A stretch of 5,845 nt of DNA, from NCBI GenBank assembly GCA_017544745.1, contig JAFYDO010000269.1, positions 1 through 5,845 of the forward strand, in the 5' to 3' direction. Below, one piece after another: positions 1 through 5,845 of the stretch. Source of the stretch: Treponema sp. (lineage in GTDB: Bacteria; Spirochaetota; Spirochaetia; Treponematales; Treponemataceae). The notes beneath the pieces are model-generated. The model was not told where the DNA came from, searched no databases, and saw only the letters and a program-made list of their open reading frames with translations. Each line of letters begins with the position of its first letter. Position 1 is the stretch's first letter. The position numbers and the translations under genes were made by a program.

Positions 1-1
1 A

Positions 2-3000
2 AAAGTTGATTTTCCTAAACAGGAAGAAGAAGTATTAAAATTCTGGCAGGATAATGACATATTTAAGAAATCCGTAAGCCAGAGAGAAGGGGCAGAGGAC
101 TTTGTTTTTTATGATGGTCCTCCGTTTGCTACAGGACTCCCACATTTTGGACATTTTATTCCGTCAACAATTAAAGATATTATTCCACGCTACCAGACAA
201 TGAAGGGCAAGCGTGTAGAACGCCGTTTTGGATGGGACTGTCATGGACTTCCTATCGAAAACCTTATTGAAAAAGAACTTGGAATTAACTCAAAGCACGA
301 AATTGAAGCAATGGGAGTAGATAAGTTTAACGAAGCTTGCCGTGCATCAGTTTTGCGTTATACAAAAGAATGGAGACAGACAATCACCCGTATGGGACGA
401 TGGGTAGATTTTGACAATGACTACAAGACAATGAATCCTGAATACATGGAATCTATCTGGTGGATTGCAAAATCACTCTGGGACAAAAAGCTCATTTATG
501 AAGGAAAATATATTCTTCCATACTGCCCACGCTGTTCTACAGTTTTGTCTACCCATGAGCTTGCACAGGGCTATAAGGATGTTCAGGATCAGACAGTAAC
601 AGTACGCTTTAAGGTAACTAAAGCTCCTGCTGCAATAAATGACCCGGACATGGCAAACGGAAAAACTTACTTCCTTGCCTGGACAACAACTCCATGGACC
701 TTGCCATCAAACCTTGGTCTTTGTATGGGGCCGGATATCGACTACGTAAAAATCCTTGATAAAGAAAGCGGCGACTACTACATTTTTGCCCAAGCTCGTC
801 TTAGCGCATACTACAAAAACGAAGCAGACTACGAAATCATCTACCGCCACAAGGGTAGTGAATTTGTAGGTGCAGAATACGAACCTCTCTTCCCGTATTT
901 TGCAGAGCTCAAGGATGCCGCAAAGTGTGAAGAAATATCTGGTCAAAAGTGCGAAAAGGGTGCCTTCCGCATGTTCAACGCACTTTATGTTTCTACAGAA
1001 GACGGTACTGGTATTGTTCATATTGCTCCTGCCTTTGGTGAAGAAGACCATAAAGTTTTTGCAGGCAGCGGGGTTCCTGAAGTAGAACCAATTGATGCAG
1101 AATGTAAGTTTACAAAAGAAGTTTCTGACTATCAGGGACTTTTTGTAAAAGATGCAGATAAAGAAATTATGAAGCGCCTTAAGGATGAGGGCAAGCTTGT
1201 AAAGCGCGATTCAATCGTTCACTCATATCCTCACTGCTGGCGATGTGGTTCTCCACTTATTTACCGTGGAATTGGCAGCTGGTTTGTAAAGGTTGCAGAT
1301 TACCACGATGTATTGCTCCGTGCAAACAGCAAAATCAACTGGCAGCCATCACACATCAAGGAAGGACGCTTTGGTAAGTGGTTGGCAGGTGCAAGAGACT
1401 GGGCAGTAAGCCGTAACCGTTATTGGGGTAACCCAATCCCAATCTGGCGCTGTGATGACCCTGACTGTAAGCATACTCTTTGTGTAGGAAGCCGCCAGGA
1501 ACTCAAAGACCTTAGCGGAACTTACCCTGATGATTTACACAAGCAGTTTGTAGATAAGATTACATTTAAATGTCCTAAGTGCGGTAAGGGAACAATGCGC
1601 CGTATCCCAGAAGTATTTGACTGCTGGTTTGAATCAGGCTCTATGCCATACGCACAAGTACATTATCCGTTTGAAAATAAAGAAAAGTTTGAAGCTAACT
1701 TCCCTGCAAACTTTATCTCCGAAGGTCTGGACCAGACACGCGGATGGTTCTATACACTTACAGTTCTTGCAGCCCAGCTTTTTGATAAGCCTGCTTTTGA
1801 AAACTGTATTGTAAACGGAATTGTTCTTGCAAGTGACGGTCGCAAGATGTCTAAGTCTTTGCGCAATTACACAGACCCTGTAGAAGCAATCAACAAGTTT
1901 GGTGCAGATGCAATCCGTCTTTTCTTAATGCATTCTGCTGTTGTTAAAGCTGATGAAATCCGCTACAGCGATGAAGGTGTACGCGACGTTCTTAAGTCAA
2001 TCATAATCCCATGGTGGAACTCTTATTCCTTCTTTGTAACTTATGCAAATATCGATAAGGCAGCACCTACAGGACATTTGTTTGATGACAAGACTCCTTC
2101 AAATCCTCTTGACGCATGGCTTCTTTCTATTACTCAGAATCTTGTAAGCGAAGTTTCAGGAGCACTGGATGCTTACGATCTTTCCGGTTCAATTGACCCA
2201 ATTGTTAAATTTATAGATGAACTTAATAACTGGTACATCCGCCGTAGCCGCCGCCGCTTCTGGAAATCTGAAAACGATAGCGATAAGGCAGAAGCCTACG
2301 AAGCACTTTATATAGCACTTAAGACTTTGTGTAAGGTTGCAGCTCCTTTTGTACCGTTCATTACAGAAGAAATGTATCAGAACCTCAAGACTGGCGAAGA
2401 TGCAGAATCAGTACACCTCTGTGACTATCCAACTCCAAACAAAGCCTGGATAAACGAAGAGCTTGAGTTTAAAATGGCAACTGTACAAAAAGCTGTTTCT
2501 ATGGGACACAGCCTGCGCAATCAGTTTAATCTTAAGAACCGCCAGCCACTTGCAAGCGTTGCTCTTGTTACTCGTAATCCTGACGAAAAGCGTGTACTTG
2601 CAGAAATGGAAGATTCTATCCGCGAAGAGCTCAATGTTAAGAAGGTTGAATTCCACGACCGCGAAGACGAGCTTGTAGAATACAAAGCCAAAGCAAACTT
2701 TAAGGTTCTTGGAAAAGAGCTTGGTGGTCTTATGAAACAGGCCGCCGGTATTATTGCAGAACTCACCAGCGAACAGATTCAGTCAATCCTTGATGGAACA
2801 AAACTCAGTATTGACGTTGCTGGTACAACAGTAGAACTTGATACTGAAAAAGTAATTGTAGACCGCTTTGAAAAAGACGACCTTAAGGTTTTGAATGACG
2901 GAACTCTTACTGTTGGACTGGATTCAAAAATCACAGACGAGCTTAAGAAGGAAGGTTATGTTCGTGACCTTATCCGCGGTATTCAAAACCAGCGTAAGGA

Positions 3001-3196
3001 AAACGGCTACAATGTTACAGACCGCATAGTTCTTACTCTTGGCGGAGACGATGAGCTTAAGGCTGCTTACGAAATGTTTACAGACTTTATTGCTAACGAA
3101 ACTCTTGCTCAGAAAATAAACTGGGATGGCGCACTTAATGGTACCATCATCGAAGCAGACGACAAAAAATGGAGCATGAATATTGAAAAAGCATAG
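2..3196 (+). CDS. ileS: Isoleucyl-tRNA synthetase, eukaryotic-like type 2 (5' end cut off by the window)
   Basis: Charges tRNA-Ile with isoleucine in the cytoplasm using ATP. It is a class I synthetase with a CP1 editing domain that removes mischarged valine. The frame is open from base 2, giving 1064 visible residues; related spirochaete proteins suggest roughly ten N-terminal residues are missing. Visible signatures are HFGH at residues 48-51 (the HIGH motif), the editing peptide WTTTPWT at 227-233, HIAPAFGEED ending at the conserved Asp349, CWFESGS and LDQTRGWFYT in the catalytic core, and KMSKS at 615-619. An anticodon-binding region (NNWYIRRSRRRFW) and a C-terminal extension of the kind seen in type 2 enzymes (EGYVRDLIRGIQNQRK) follow. 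Cys pairs at 175/178, 412/415 and 524/527, plus Cys484, Cys489 and Cys494, may bind zinc. ATG at 200 is internal, since the HIGH motif lies upstream of it. Type 2 enzymes are generally less sensitive to mupirocin, so low sensitivity is inferred here. It appears to lead an operon with the lipoprotein gene downstream. Confidence 0.97.
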   Translation, partial: KVDFPKQEEEVLKFWQDNDIFKKSVSQREGAEDFVFYDGPPFATGLPHFGHFIPSTIKDIIPRYQTMKGKRVERRFGWDCHGLPIENLIEKELGINSKHEIEAMGVDKFNEACRASVLRYTKEWRQTITRMGRWVDFDNDYKTMNPEYMESIWWIAKSLWDKKLIYEGKYILPYCPRCSTVLSTHELAQGYKDVQDQTVTVRFKVTKAPAAINDPDMANGKTYFLAWTTTPWTLPSNLGLCMGPDIDYVKILDKESGDYYIFAQARLSAYYKNEADYEIIYRHKGSEFVGAEYEPLFPYFAELKDAAKCEEISGQKCEKGAFRMFNALYVSTEDGTGIVHIAPAFGEEDHKVFAGSGVPEVEPIDAECKFTKEVSDYQGLFVKDADKEIMKRLKDEGKLVKRDSIVHSYPHCWRCGSPLIYRGIGSWFVKVADYHDVLLRANSKINWQPSHIKEGRFGKWLAGARDWAVSRNRYWGNPIPIWRCDDPDCKHTLCVGSRQELKDLSGTYPDDLHKQFVDKITFKCPKCGKGTMRRIPEVFDCWFESGSMPYAQVHYPFENKEKFEANFPANFISEGLDQTRGWFYTLTVLAAQLFDKPAFENCIVNGIVLASDGRKMSKSLRNYTDPVEAINKFGADAIRLFLMHSAVVKADEIRYSDEGVRDVLKSIIIPWWNSYSFFVTYANIDKAAPTGHLFDDKTPSNPLDAWLLSITQNLVSEVSGALDAYDLSGSIDPIVKFIDELNNWYIRRSRRRFWKSENDSDKAEAYEALYIALKTLCKVAAPFVPFITEEMYQNLKTGEDAESVHLCDYPTPNKAWINEELEFKMATVQKAVSMGHSLRNQFNLKNRQPLASVALVTRNPDEKRVLAEMEDSIREELNVKKVEFHDREDELVEYKAKANFKVLGKELGGLMKQAAGIIAELTSEQIQSILDGTKLSIDVAGTTVELDTEKVIVDRFEKDDLKVLNDGTLTVGLDSKITDELKKEGYVRDLIRGIQNQRKENGYNVTDRIVLTLGGDDELKAAYEMFTDFIANETLAQKINWDGALNGTIIEADDKKWSMNIEKA
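3171..3174 (+). promoter_or_regulatory. Ribosome binding site inside ileS for the TTG-started lipoprotein gene
   Basis: GGAG lies 8 bases upstream of TTG at 3183 and within the last codons of ileS. Because no ATG or GTG in this frame gives a signal peptide, this site decides the TTG start. It also means ribosomes finishing ileS cover the next gene's initiation region, which suggests translational coupling. Confidence 0.7.
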
Positions 3197-4058
3197 TCTA
3201 TTGTGGGCAATATTAATTATCCTCTTTGCAGCCTGTAAATCCGTCCCAACAGGAACCGTTGTAAAGGCACCGGACTTATTGAACAATAAAAAGAATTTTT
3301 ATATTTCAATTCCGTCAAGTGCAGATCCGGATCTCATCAAATTCATTATCAAAAATAATATTGAAAATATTTCTGAATCTGATGTTAATGAAATTGTAAG
3401 CCGCATTGACAGAGCTTATGCAGGTCTTAATGCAGATAACAAAAATCCAAGACTTCAGCTGGCAATTGATTCTGATATTCCTGTTAAATACATTCCAAAG
3501 ATTCTTACAAAAAAGAACGGCTGGGAAGTAAAGGAATATACAGGCCCGACAAGCGGAACTAAATACGGCATTTTTTCACAGGATGAAATTGTAATGGCTT
3601 TTCCATCTGACAAACTTACACTGCTTGGCGAAGATGTAGAAGGAATGATTAATCAGTATGACGAGGTTCATGCAATTCCTGCAGAAGAATCTTTTGGTAA
3701 AACCTATGAAAATATTGATGCACTTTCTTACAGCTGGATAACAGAATCTTCTTCGGAAATCCGTTTTATTACAAACAAGCCCGAGACCTTCCTTCTTATG
3801 CTTACAGGACAAAAGCTAACACTCCAGCTTAATACAGTACGCGGTTCTTTTGTATGTGATCCAAAGAATGGCAATCAGTACATTCTTGATTTTATTTTTG
3901 AATTTAATAATGAAAAAGCTGCAAAAGCCGGAAAGGTAATGCTTGGCTTTGCCTTTGGACTTGCAGACGGCTCTGATAATTCGCTCAAGCCAACAGAAGT
4001 AAAAATTGAAGGTATCAAACTTAGTAAAAAACAATTGTACGATATATTATCATTGTAA
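3183..4058 (+). CDS. TP0453-like membrane-associated lipoprotein, TTG start
   Basis: A predicted lipoprotein of 291 residues. A basic N-terminus (MKKHS) precedes a hydrophobic stretch and the lipobox LFAAC, with Cys18 as the likely lipidated residue; Phe at -3 departs from the strict consensus but fits spirochaete lipoboxes. The mature part has no transmembrane helix. It contains mixed helix and strand segments, including amphipathic candidates around residues 48-63 ([12 protein letters not shown]) and 245-263 ([19 protein letters not shown]). The T. pallidum gene after ileS encodes TP0453, a lipoprotein of about 287 residues that sits on the inner leaflet of the outer membrane, inserts by amphipathic helices and increases membrane permeability. 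Matching position, length and lipidation support orthology, but I did not align the sequences. The TTG start overlaps ileS by 14 bases behind a GGAG, which implies coupled translation. Another lipoprotein family remains possible. The function here is inferred. Confidence 0.8.
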   Translation: MKKHSLLWAILIILFAACKSVPTGTVVKAPDLLNNKKNFYISIPSSADPDLIKFIIKNNIENISESDVNEIVSRIDRAYAGLNADNKNPRLQLAIDSDIPVKYIPKILTKKNGWEVKEYTGPTSGTKYGIFSQDEIVMAFPSDKLTLLGEDVEGMINQYDEVHAIPAEESFGKTYENIDALSYSWITESSSEIRFITNKPETFLLMLTGQKLTLQLNTVRGSFVCDPKNGNQYILDFIFEFNNEKAAKAGKVMLGFAFGLADGSDNSLKPTEVKIEGIKLSKKQLYDILSL

Positions 4059-4082
4059 GGCCCTTCGACAGACTCAGGGACC
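4059..4082. repeat. REP-like short inverted repeat in the intergenic gap
   Basis: The sequence starts GGCCCTTCGAC and ends CTCAGGGACC. CCCT at 4061-4064 pairs with AGGG at 4076-4079, and the flanking GG (4059-4060) can pair with CC (4081-4082) around a bulged A at 4080. A further G-C pair is possible inside the loop. The core CCTGAGxCTGTCGAAGGG, read on the minus strand, closely resembles a dispersed intergenic palindrome I recall from many bacterial genomes. It sits directly after the stop of the lipoprotein gene and 4 bases before the next gene's Shine-Dalgarno. There is no T-run after it, so it does not look like an intrinsic terminator. It may stabilise or process the mRNA. Its repeat status cannot be shown from a single copy. 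Confidence 0.55.
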
Positions 4083-4086
4083 GCGT

Positions 4087-4091
4087 GGAGG
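4087..4091 (+). promoter_or_regulatory. Strong Shine-Dalgarno that fixes the ATG start at 4097
   Basis: GGAGG (GGAGGT through 4092) lies 5 bases before ATG 4097. A GTG at 4085 is in the same frame, but using it would put the Shine-Dalgarno inside the coding sequence, so the ATG is the better start. Confidence 0.85.
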
Positions 4092-4096
4092 TTATA

Positions 4097-5128
4097 ATGG
4101 ACAACAAAATTATTCTTAAGGCAGAAGACCTGGACGGCTATCTTACACAGGAGGATATGGCCGATTTACAGAAGCTTGAAGTAATGTTCAAGGAAACAAT
4201 GAAATCCTTTGATCCGGTCAACGAAGAAAAGATAATCGAAGGCTATGACAAGCTTGGACACGAAATGCAGAAAATCTGCCAGAAGCATCCTGCCATAAAG
4301 GTTTACTCCTTTGTTACAGAAGAAGGAGCTCATGCCGAATGTTCACGTGTAATTTCTAAGCTGCGCGATGTTCGTACAGATCATCAGGAATTTATGTATT
4401 ACAGTCAGCGCGCTTATGAAATGCTTTTCCGCATGGCTTATACAGACCAGCACTCAGACAAAAAAGGTCACATCATTGTAAAAACTCCTGTAAACTTCCC
4501 TGTACAGAATTACGCTGTCCATAAAATCCCGGACATTGATCATAAAATAGAAAACTCTGCAATCTGTGTAATGCTCCGCGGTGCTCTTCTTCCAAGTATG
4601 ATTATGTCAAAAGAGATTCAGGAATATTCAAGCCACGGCTACAAAACACCGTTTGCACTTTTTAAAATAAGCCGCAACGATACTAAAAACGAAGCCGACA
4701 TGGAATATATCATGGATCTTAATAAGTCCTTCTTTAATCTGGAAGATTTGGACGGTAAGGATCTTATTTTTGCAGACCCAATGAATGCAACCGGCGGTTC
4801 ACTCGTAACTGTTGTTAAATATCTTCAGAGCCAGGGAGTAAAGCCAAAGTCAATTGCATTCTTTAATACAATTTCTACTCTCAAGGGTAGTATCCGTGTT
4901 ACACGTGCGCTCGAAAACTGTACCTGCTATACACTTTGGATGGATCCTGTAATGAACGAAAAGGCCTACATTATGCCAGGTCTTGGCGATGCAGGAGACC
5001 GCTTAAATGGCTGCGATACAAAGGATGCACCTCGCAATATGATCCAACTTATTGCAGACTACGGTCATAATATTTCGGGACTTTACAAATCTCAGCTTTA
5101 TGAAATTGAAAAGATTGTACTGGGCTAG
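4097..5128 (+). CDS. upp: Uracil phosphoribosyltransferase-like protein with N- and C-terminal extensions
   Basis: Likely converts uracil and PRPP to UMP and pyrophosphate in the cytoplasm (pyrimidine salvage). The product has 343 residues from ATG 4097. The PRPP-binding loop reads DPMNATGGS at residues 227-235, against the family's DPMLATGGS. The uracil-binding segment reads [20 protein letters not shown], with PGLGDAGDR at 294-302. MLRGAL at 159-164 corresponds to the usual ILRAGL, and KISRND probably carries the conserved Arg of the YRNEE segment. Standard UPRTases have about 208 residues. Here roughly 75-95 extra residues lie upstream or as insertions, and a tail of about 35 follows the uracil loop, where the usual chain nearly ends. 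The extension has no Walker A motif, so it is not a uridine kinase fusion. Its N-terminal part is charged and helical in character, with no family I recognise. The gene is 38 bases downstream of the lipoprotein gene and overlaps the TPR gene. The fold assignment is firm, while uracil as substrate is probable. Confidence 0.87.
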   Translation: MDNKIILKAEDLDGYLTQEDMADLQKLEVMFKETMKSFDPVNEEKIIEGYDKLGHEMQKICQKHPAIKVYSFVTEEGAHAECSRVISKLRDVRTDHQEFMYYSQRAYEMLFRMAYTDQHSDKKGHIIVKTPVNFPVQNYAVHKIPDIDHKIENSAICVMLRGALLPSMIMSKEIQEYSSHGYKTPFALFKISRNDTKNEADMEYIMDLNKSFFNLEDLDGKDLIFADPMNATGGSLVTVVKYLQSQGVKPKSIAFFNTISTLKGSIRVTRALENCTCYTLWMDPVMNEKAYIMPGLGDAGDRLNGCDTKDAPRNMIQLIADYGHNISGLYKSQLYEIEKIVLG

Positions 5129-5735
5129 GGCAGTAATAGCGGCAGTATTTTGTATTGCCGTTCCCTTGCTAACAGCTTCATGTTCCTCAAGTAAAATTGC
5201 TTTTCCAATTCCGGGACAAAGAGAATCTGCAGTAAAAAATATTTACATCGAATATATGAATCTTGCAGATGCTTATTATGAACTCGAAAAATATGACAAA
5301 GCTGTGTCATATTATAAGGCTGCAATGGAAAACAAAGATATTTACTGGACCGCCTATTACAAGCTTGCACGCTGCTATGTGTATCAGTCTAAATGGGATA
5401 CAGCGCAGACTTCTTATGAAACTCTTTTAAAACGTGACCCTAAGAATAATTCACTCAAATCTTCTCTTGCATATATTTATGCTATGAATGGAAACGTAGA
5501 AAAATCTACTGTAATGTATAAAGAGCTTATAGAAAGTAATCCAGACCAGAGTGAATACCTTGAAAATTATATCTGCCTTCTTTTAGCACAGGATAAAAAA
5601 GATGAAGCAAAAACACAGTTTGATATTCTTGCAGAAAAATATCCTGCATCAAAAAAAATAGAGGAGCTTTCAAAACAGTTTGAAGCACCTCCAGAAGAAG
5701 AACCAGAACCGGCTTTAGAAGAATCTGTTAATTAG
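5100..5735 (+). CDS. TPR-repeat lipoprotein
   Basis: A predicted envelope lipoprotein of 211 residues, probably a protein-interaction scaffold. The N-terminus is [10 protein letters not shown], then a hydrophobic segment, then LLTASC with Cys28 as the likely lipidation site (Thr at -3 is acceptable in spirochaetes). About four tetratricopeptide repeats follow, near residues 49-80, 82-115, 116-149 and 150-183, with recognisable elements such as [18 protein letters not shown] and [16 protein letters not shown]. The C-terminus is short, acidic and proline-rich ([13 protein letters not shown]). An ATG at 5052 is in frame, but it would put 16 mostly uncharged residues before the signal peptide, so ATG 5100 is preferred; TTG at 5115 is also possible. 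None has a clear Shine-Dalgarno. With ATG 5100 the gene overlaps the UPRTase gene by 29 bases, so translation probably depends on coupling to it. The partner and exact role are unknown. It lacks features that would make it a confident BamD. Confidence 0.83.
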   Translation: MKLKRLYWARAVIAAVFCIAVPLLTASCSSSKIAFPIPGQRESAVKNIYIEYMNLADAYYELEKYDKAVSYYKAAMENKDIYWTAYYKLARCYVYQSKWDTAQTSYETLLKRDPKNNSLKSSLAYIYAMNGNVEKSTVMYKELIESNPDQSEYLENYICLLLAQDKKDEAKTQFDILAEKYPASKKIEELSKQFEAPPEEEPEPALEESVN

Positions 5736-5739
5736 ATTC
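5721..5739. terminator. Small inverted repeat around the two convergent stop codons, possible weak bidirectional terminator
   Basis: GAATCT at 5721-5726 is perfectly complementary to AGATTC at 5734-5739, with a 7-base loop GTTAATT. The plus-strand stop TAG (5733-5735) and the minus-strand stop TAA (complement of 5728-5730) fall in the loop or at its edge. The stem is only 6 bp and AT-rich, and no clean T-run follows on either strand, so terminator function is tentative. Confidence 0.3.
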
Positions 5740-5844
5740 AATAAACTTTCTGTATTTAACTGCATCGGCTCTAAAACCAACTACAGGACAGGTATCATCT
5801 TCCATTGCATGAATTACAGCTTCGTCTGCTTCTTTAAGAAGTCT
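5728..5844 (-). CDS. C-terminal end of an unidentified protein (start lies beyond the window)
   Basis: Reading the minus strand from 5844 down to the TAA at 5730-5728 gives 38 codons without interruption. The peptide runs RLLKEADEAVIHAMEDD, then [21 protein letters not shown]. It has a balanced charged and helical composition, and its codons resemble those of the neighbours, which supports real coding. The stretch 5736-5845 would otherwise be empty. I do not recognise the family. The gene converges on the TPR lipoprotein gene and overlaps it by 8 bases. The rest of the gene would be to the right of the window. Confidence 0.65.
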   Translation of the reverse strand, partial: RLLKEADEAVIHAMEDDTCPVVGFRADAVKYRKFIESN

Positions 5845-5845
5845 T

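Noticed and set aside
200..202. ATG at 200 as the start of ileS
   Set aside because: The same frame is open upstream to base 2 and encodes the conserved DGPPFATGLPHFGH region, so this Met is internal.
707..1051. Open frame of 114 codons on the minus strand opposite ileS
   Set aside because: It is cysteine- and phenylalanine-rich with no recognisable domain and lies wholly within conserved ileS editing-domain sequence; it follows from ileS codon use.
870..1085. Short plus-strand frames inside ileS, here and at 1617-1814 and 2463-2678
   Set aside because: They are out of frame with a conserved gene and have unnatural composition, with no ribosome binding site evidence.
2924..3286. Open frame of 120 codons on the minus strand across the ileS and lipoprotein gene junction
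   Set aside because: No family features were seen, and both opposing plus-strand genes are well supported, so it is a shadow.
4059..4082. Intrinsic terminator between the lipoprotein and UPRTase genes
   Set aside because: The stem is short and interrupted, and it is followed by a ribosome binding site rather than a T-run.
4085..4087. GTG at 4085 as the start of the UPRTase gene
   Set aside because: It would bury the GGAGG Shine-Dalgarno that is correctly spaced for ATG 4097.
1170..4120. Frequent CTTAAG and TTAAG words as a possible regulatory or restriction-linked motif
   Set aside because: Those checked are mostly in-frame Leu-Lys or Val-Lys codon pairs (CTT AAG, GTT AAG), which codon preference explains.
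5052..5054. ATG at 5052 as the start of the TPR lipoprotein gene
   Set aside because: It would add 16 residues before a normal basic n-region and lengthen the overlap to 77 bases; ATG 5100 gives a proper signal peptide.
1..5845. A defence, CRISPR, phage or mobile system
   Set aside because: No repeats in array, transposase, integrase, nuclease or toxin-antitoxin signature was seen; all complete genes are housekeeping or envelope genes.

Overview
The window looks like a piece of a spirochaete chromosome, most likely a host-associated, AT-leaning Treponema rather than T. pallidum, whose genome is more GC-rich. Three things point there. The isoleucyl-tRNA synthetase is of the eukaryotic-like type 2 that spirochaetes carry, with an HFGH signature as in Borrelia. 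It is followed directly by a lipoprotein whose size and position match TP0453, the gene after ileS (TP0452) in T. pallidum. Two of the four plus-strand genes also encode lipoproteins with the relaxed lipoboxes common in spirochaetes. The genus is inferred from family knowledge and recalled gene order, not from a search.

Layout: bases 2-3196 are ileS, lacking only its first few codons, so its promoter and any leader lie outside the window. Bases 3183-4058 are a TP0453-like lipoprotein gene that starts at TTG inside the end of ileS (14-base overlap) behind a well-placed GGAG. Bases 4059-4096 are the only real intergenic gap inside the gene run. It holds a short REP-like inverted repeat and then a strong GGAGG site. 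Bases 4097-5128 encode a uracil phosphoribosyltransferase-like protein of 343 residues, much longer than the usual form of about 208. A TPR lipoprotein gene, probably 5100-5735, starts inside the end of that gene. Bases 5728-5844 are the last 38 codons of an unrecognised gene on the minus strand, overlapping the TPR gene tail to tail by 8 bases, with a small inverted repeat around both stop codons.

The four plus-strand genes are packed with overlaps or a 38-base gap, so they are probably co-transcribed. They combine translation (IleRS), pyrimidine salvage (UPRTase) and two envelope lipoproteins. No pathway obviously joins them, and the arrangement reads as a compact housekeeping and envelope operon. 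I see no mobile element, CRISPR array, RNA gene, defence system or phage gene. The points most worth following are the enlarged UPRTase, the TP0453-like protein beside ileS, the REP-like element next to a ribosome binding site, and the unidentified minus-strand gene at the right edge.
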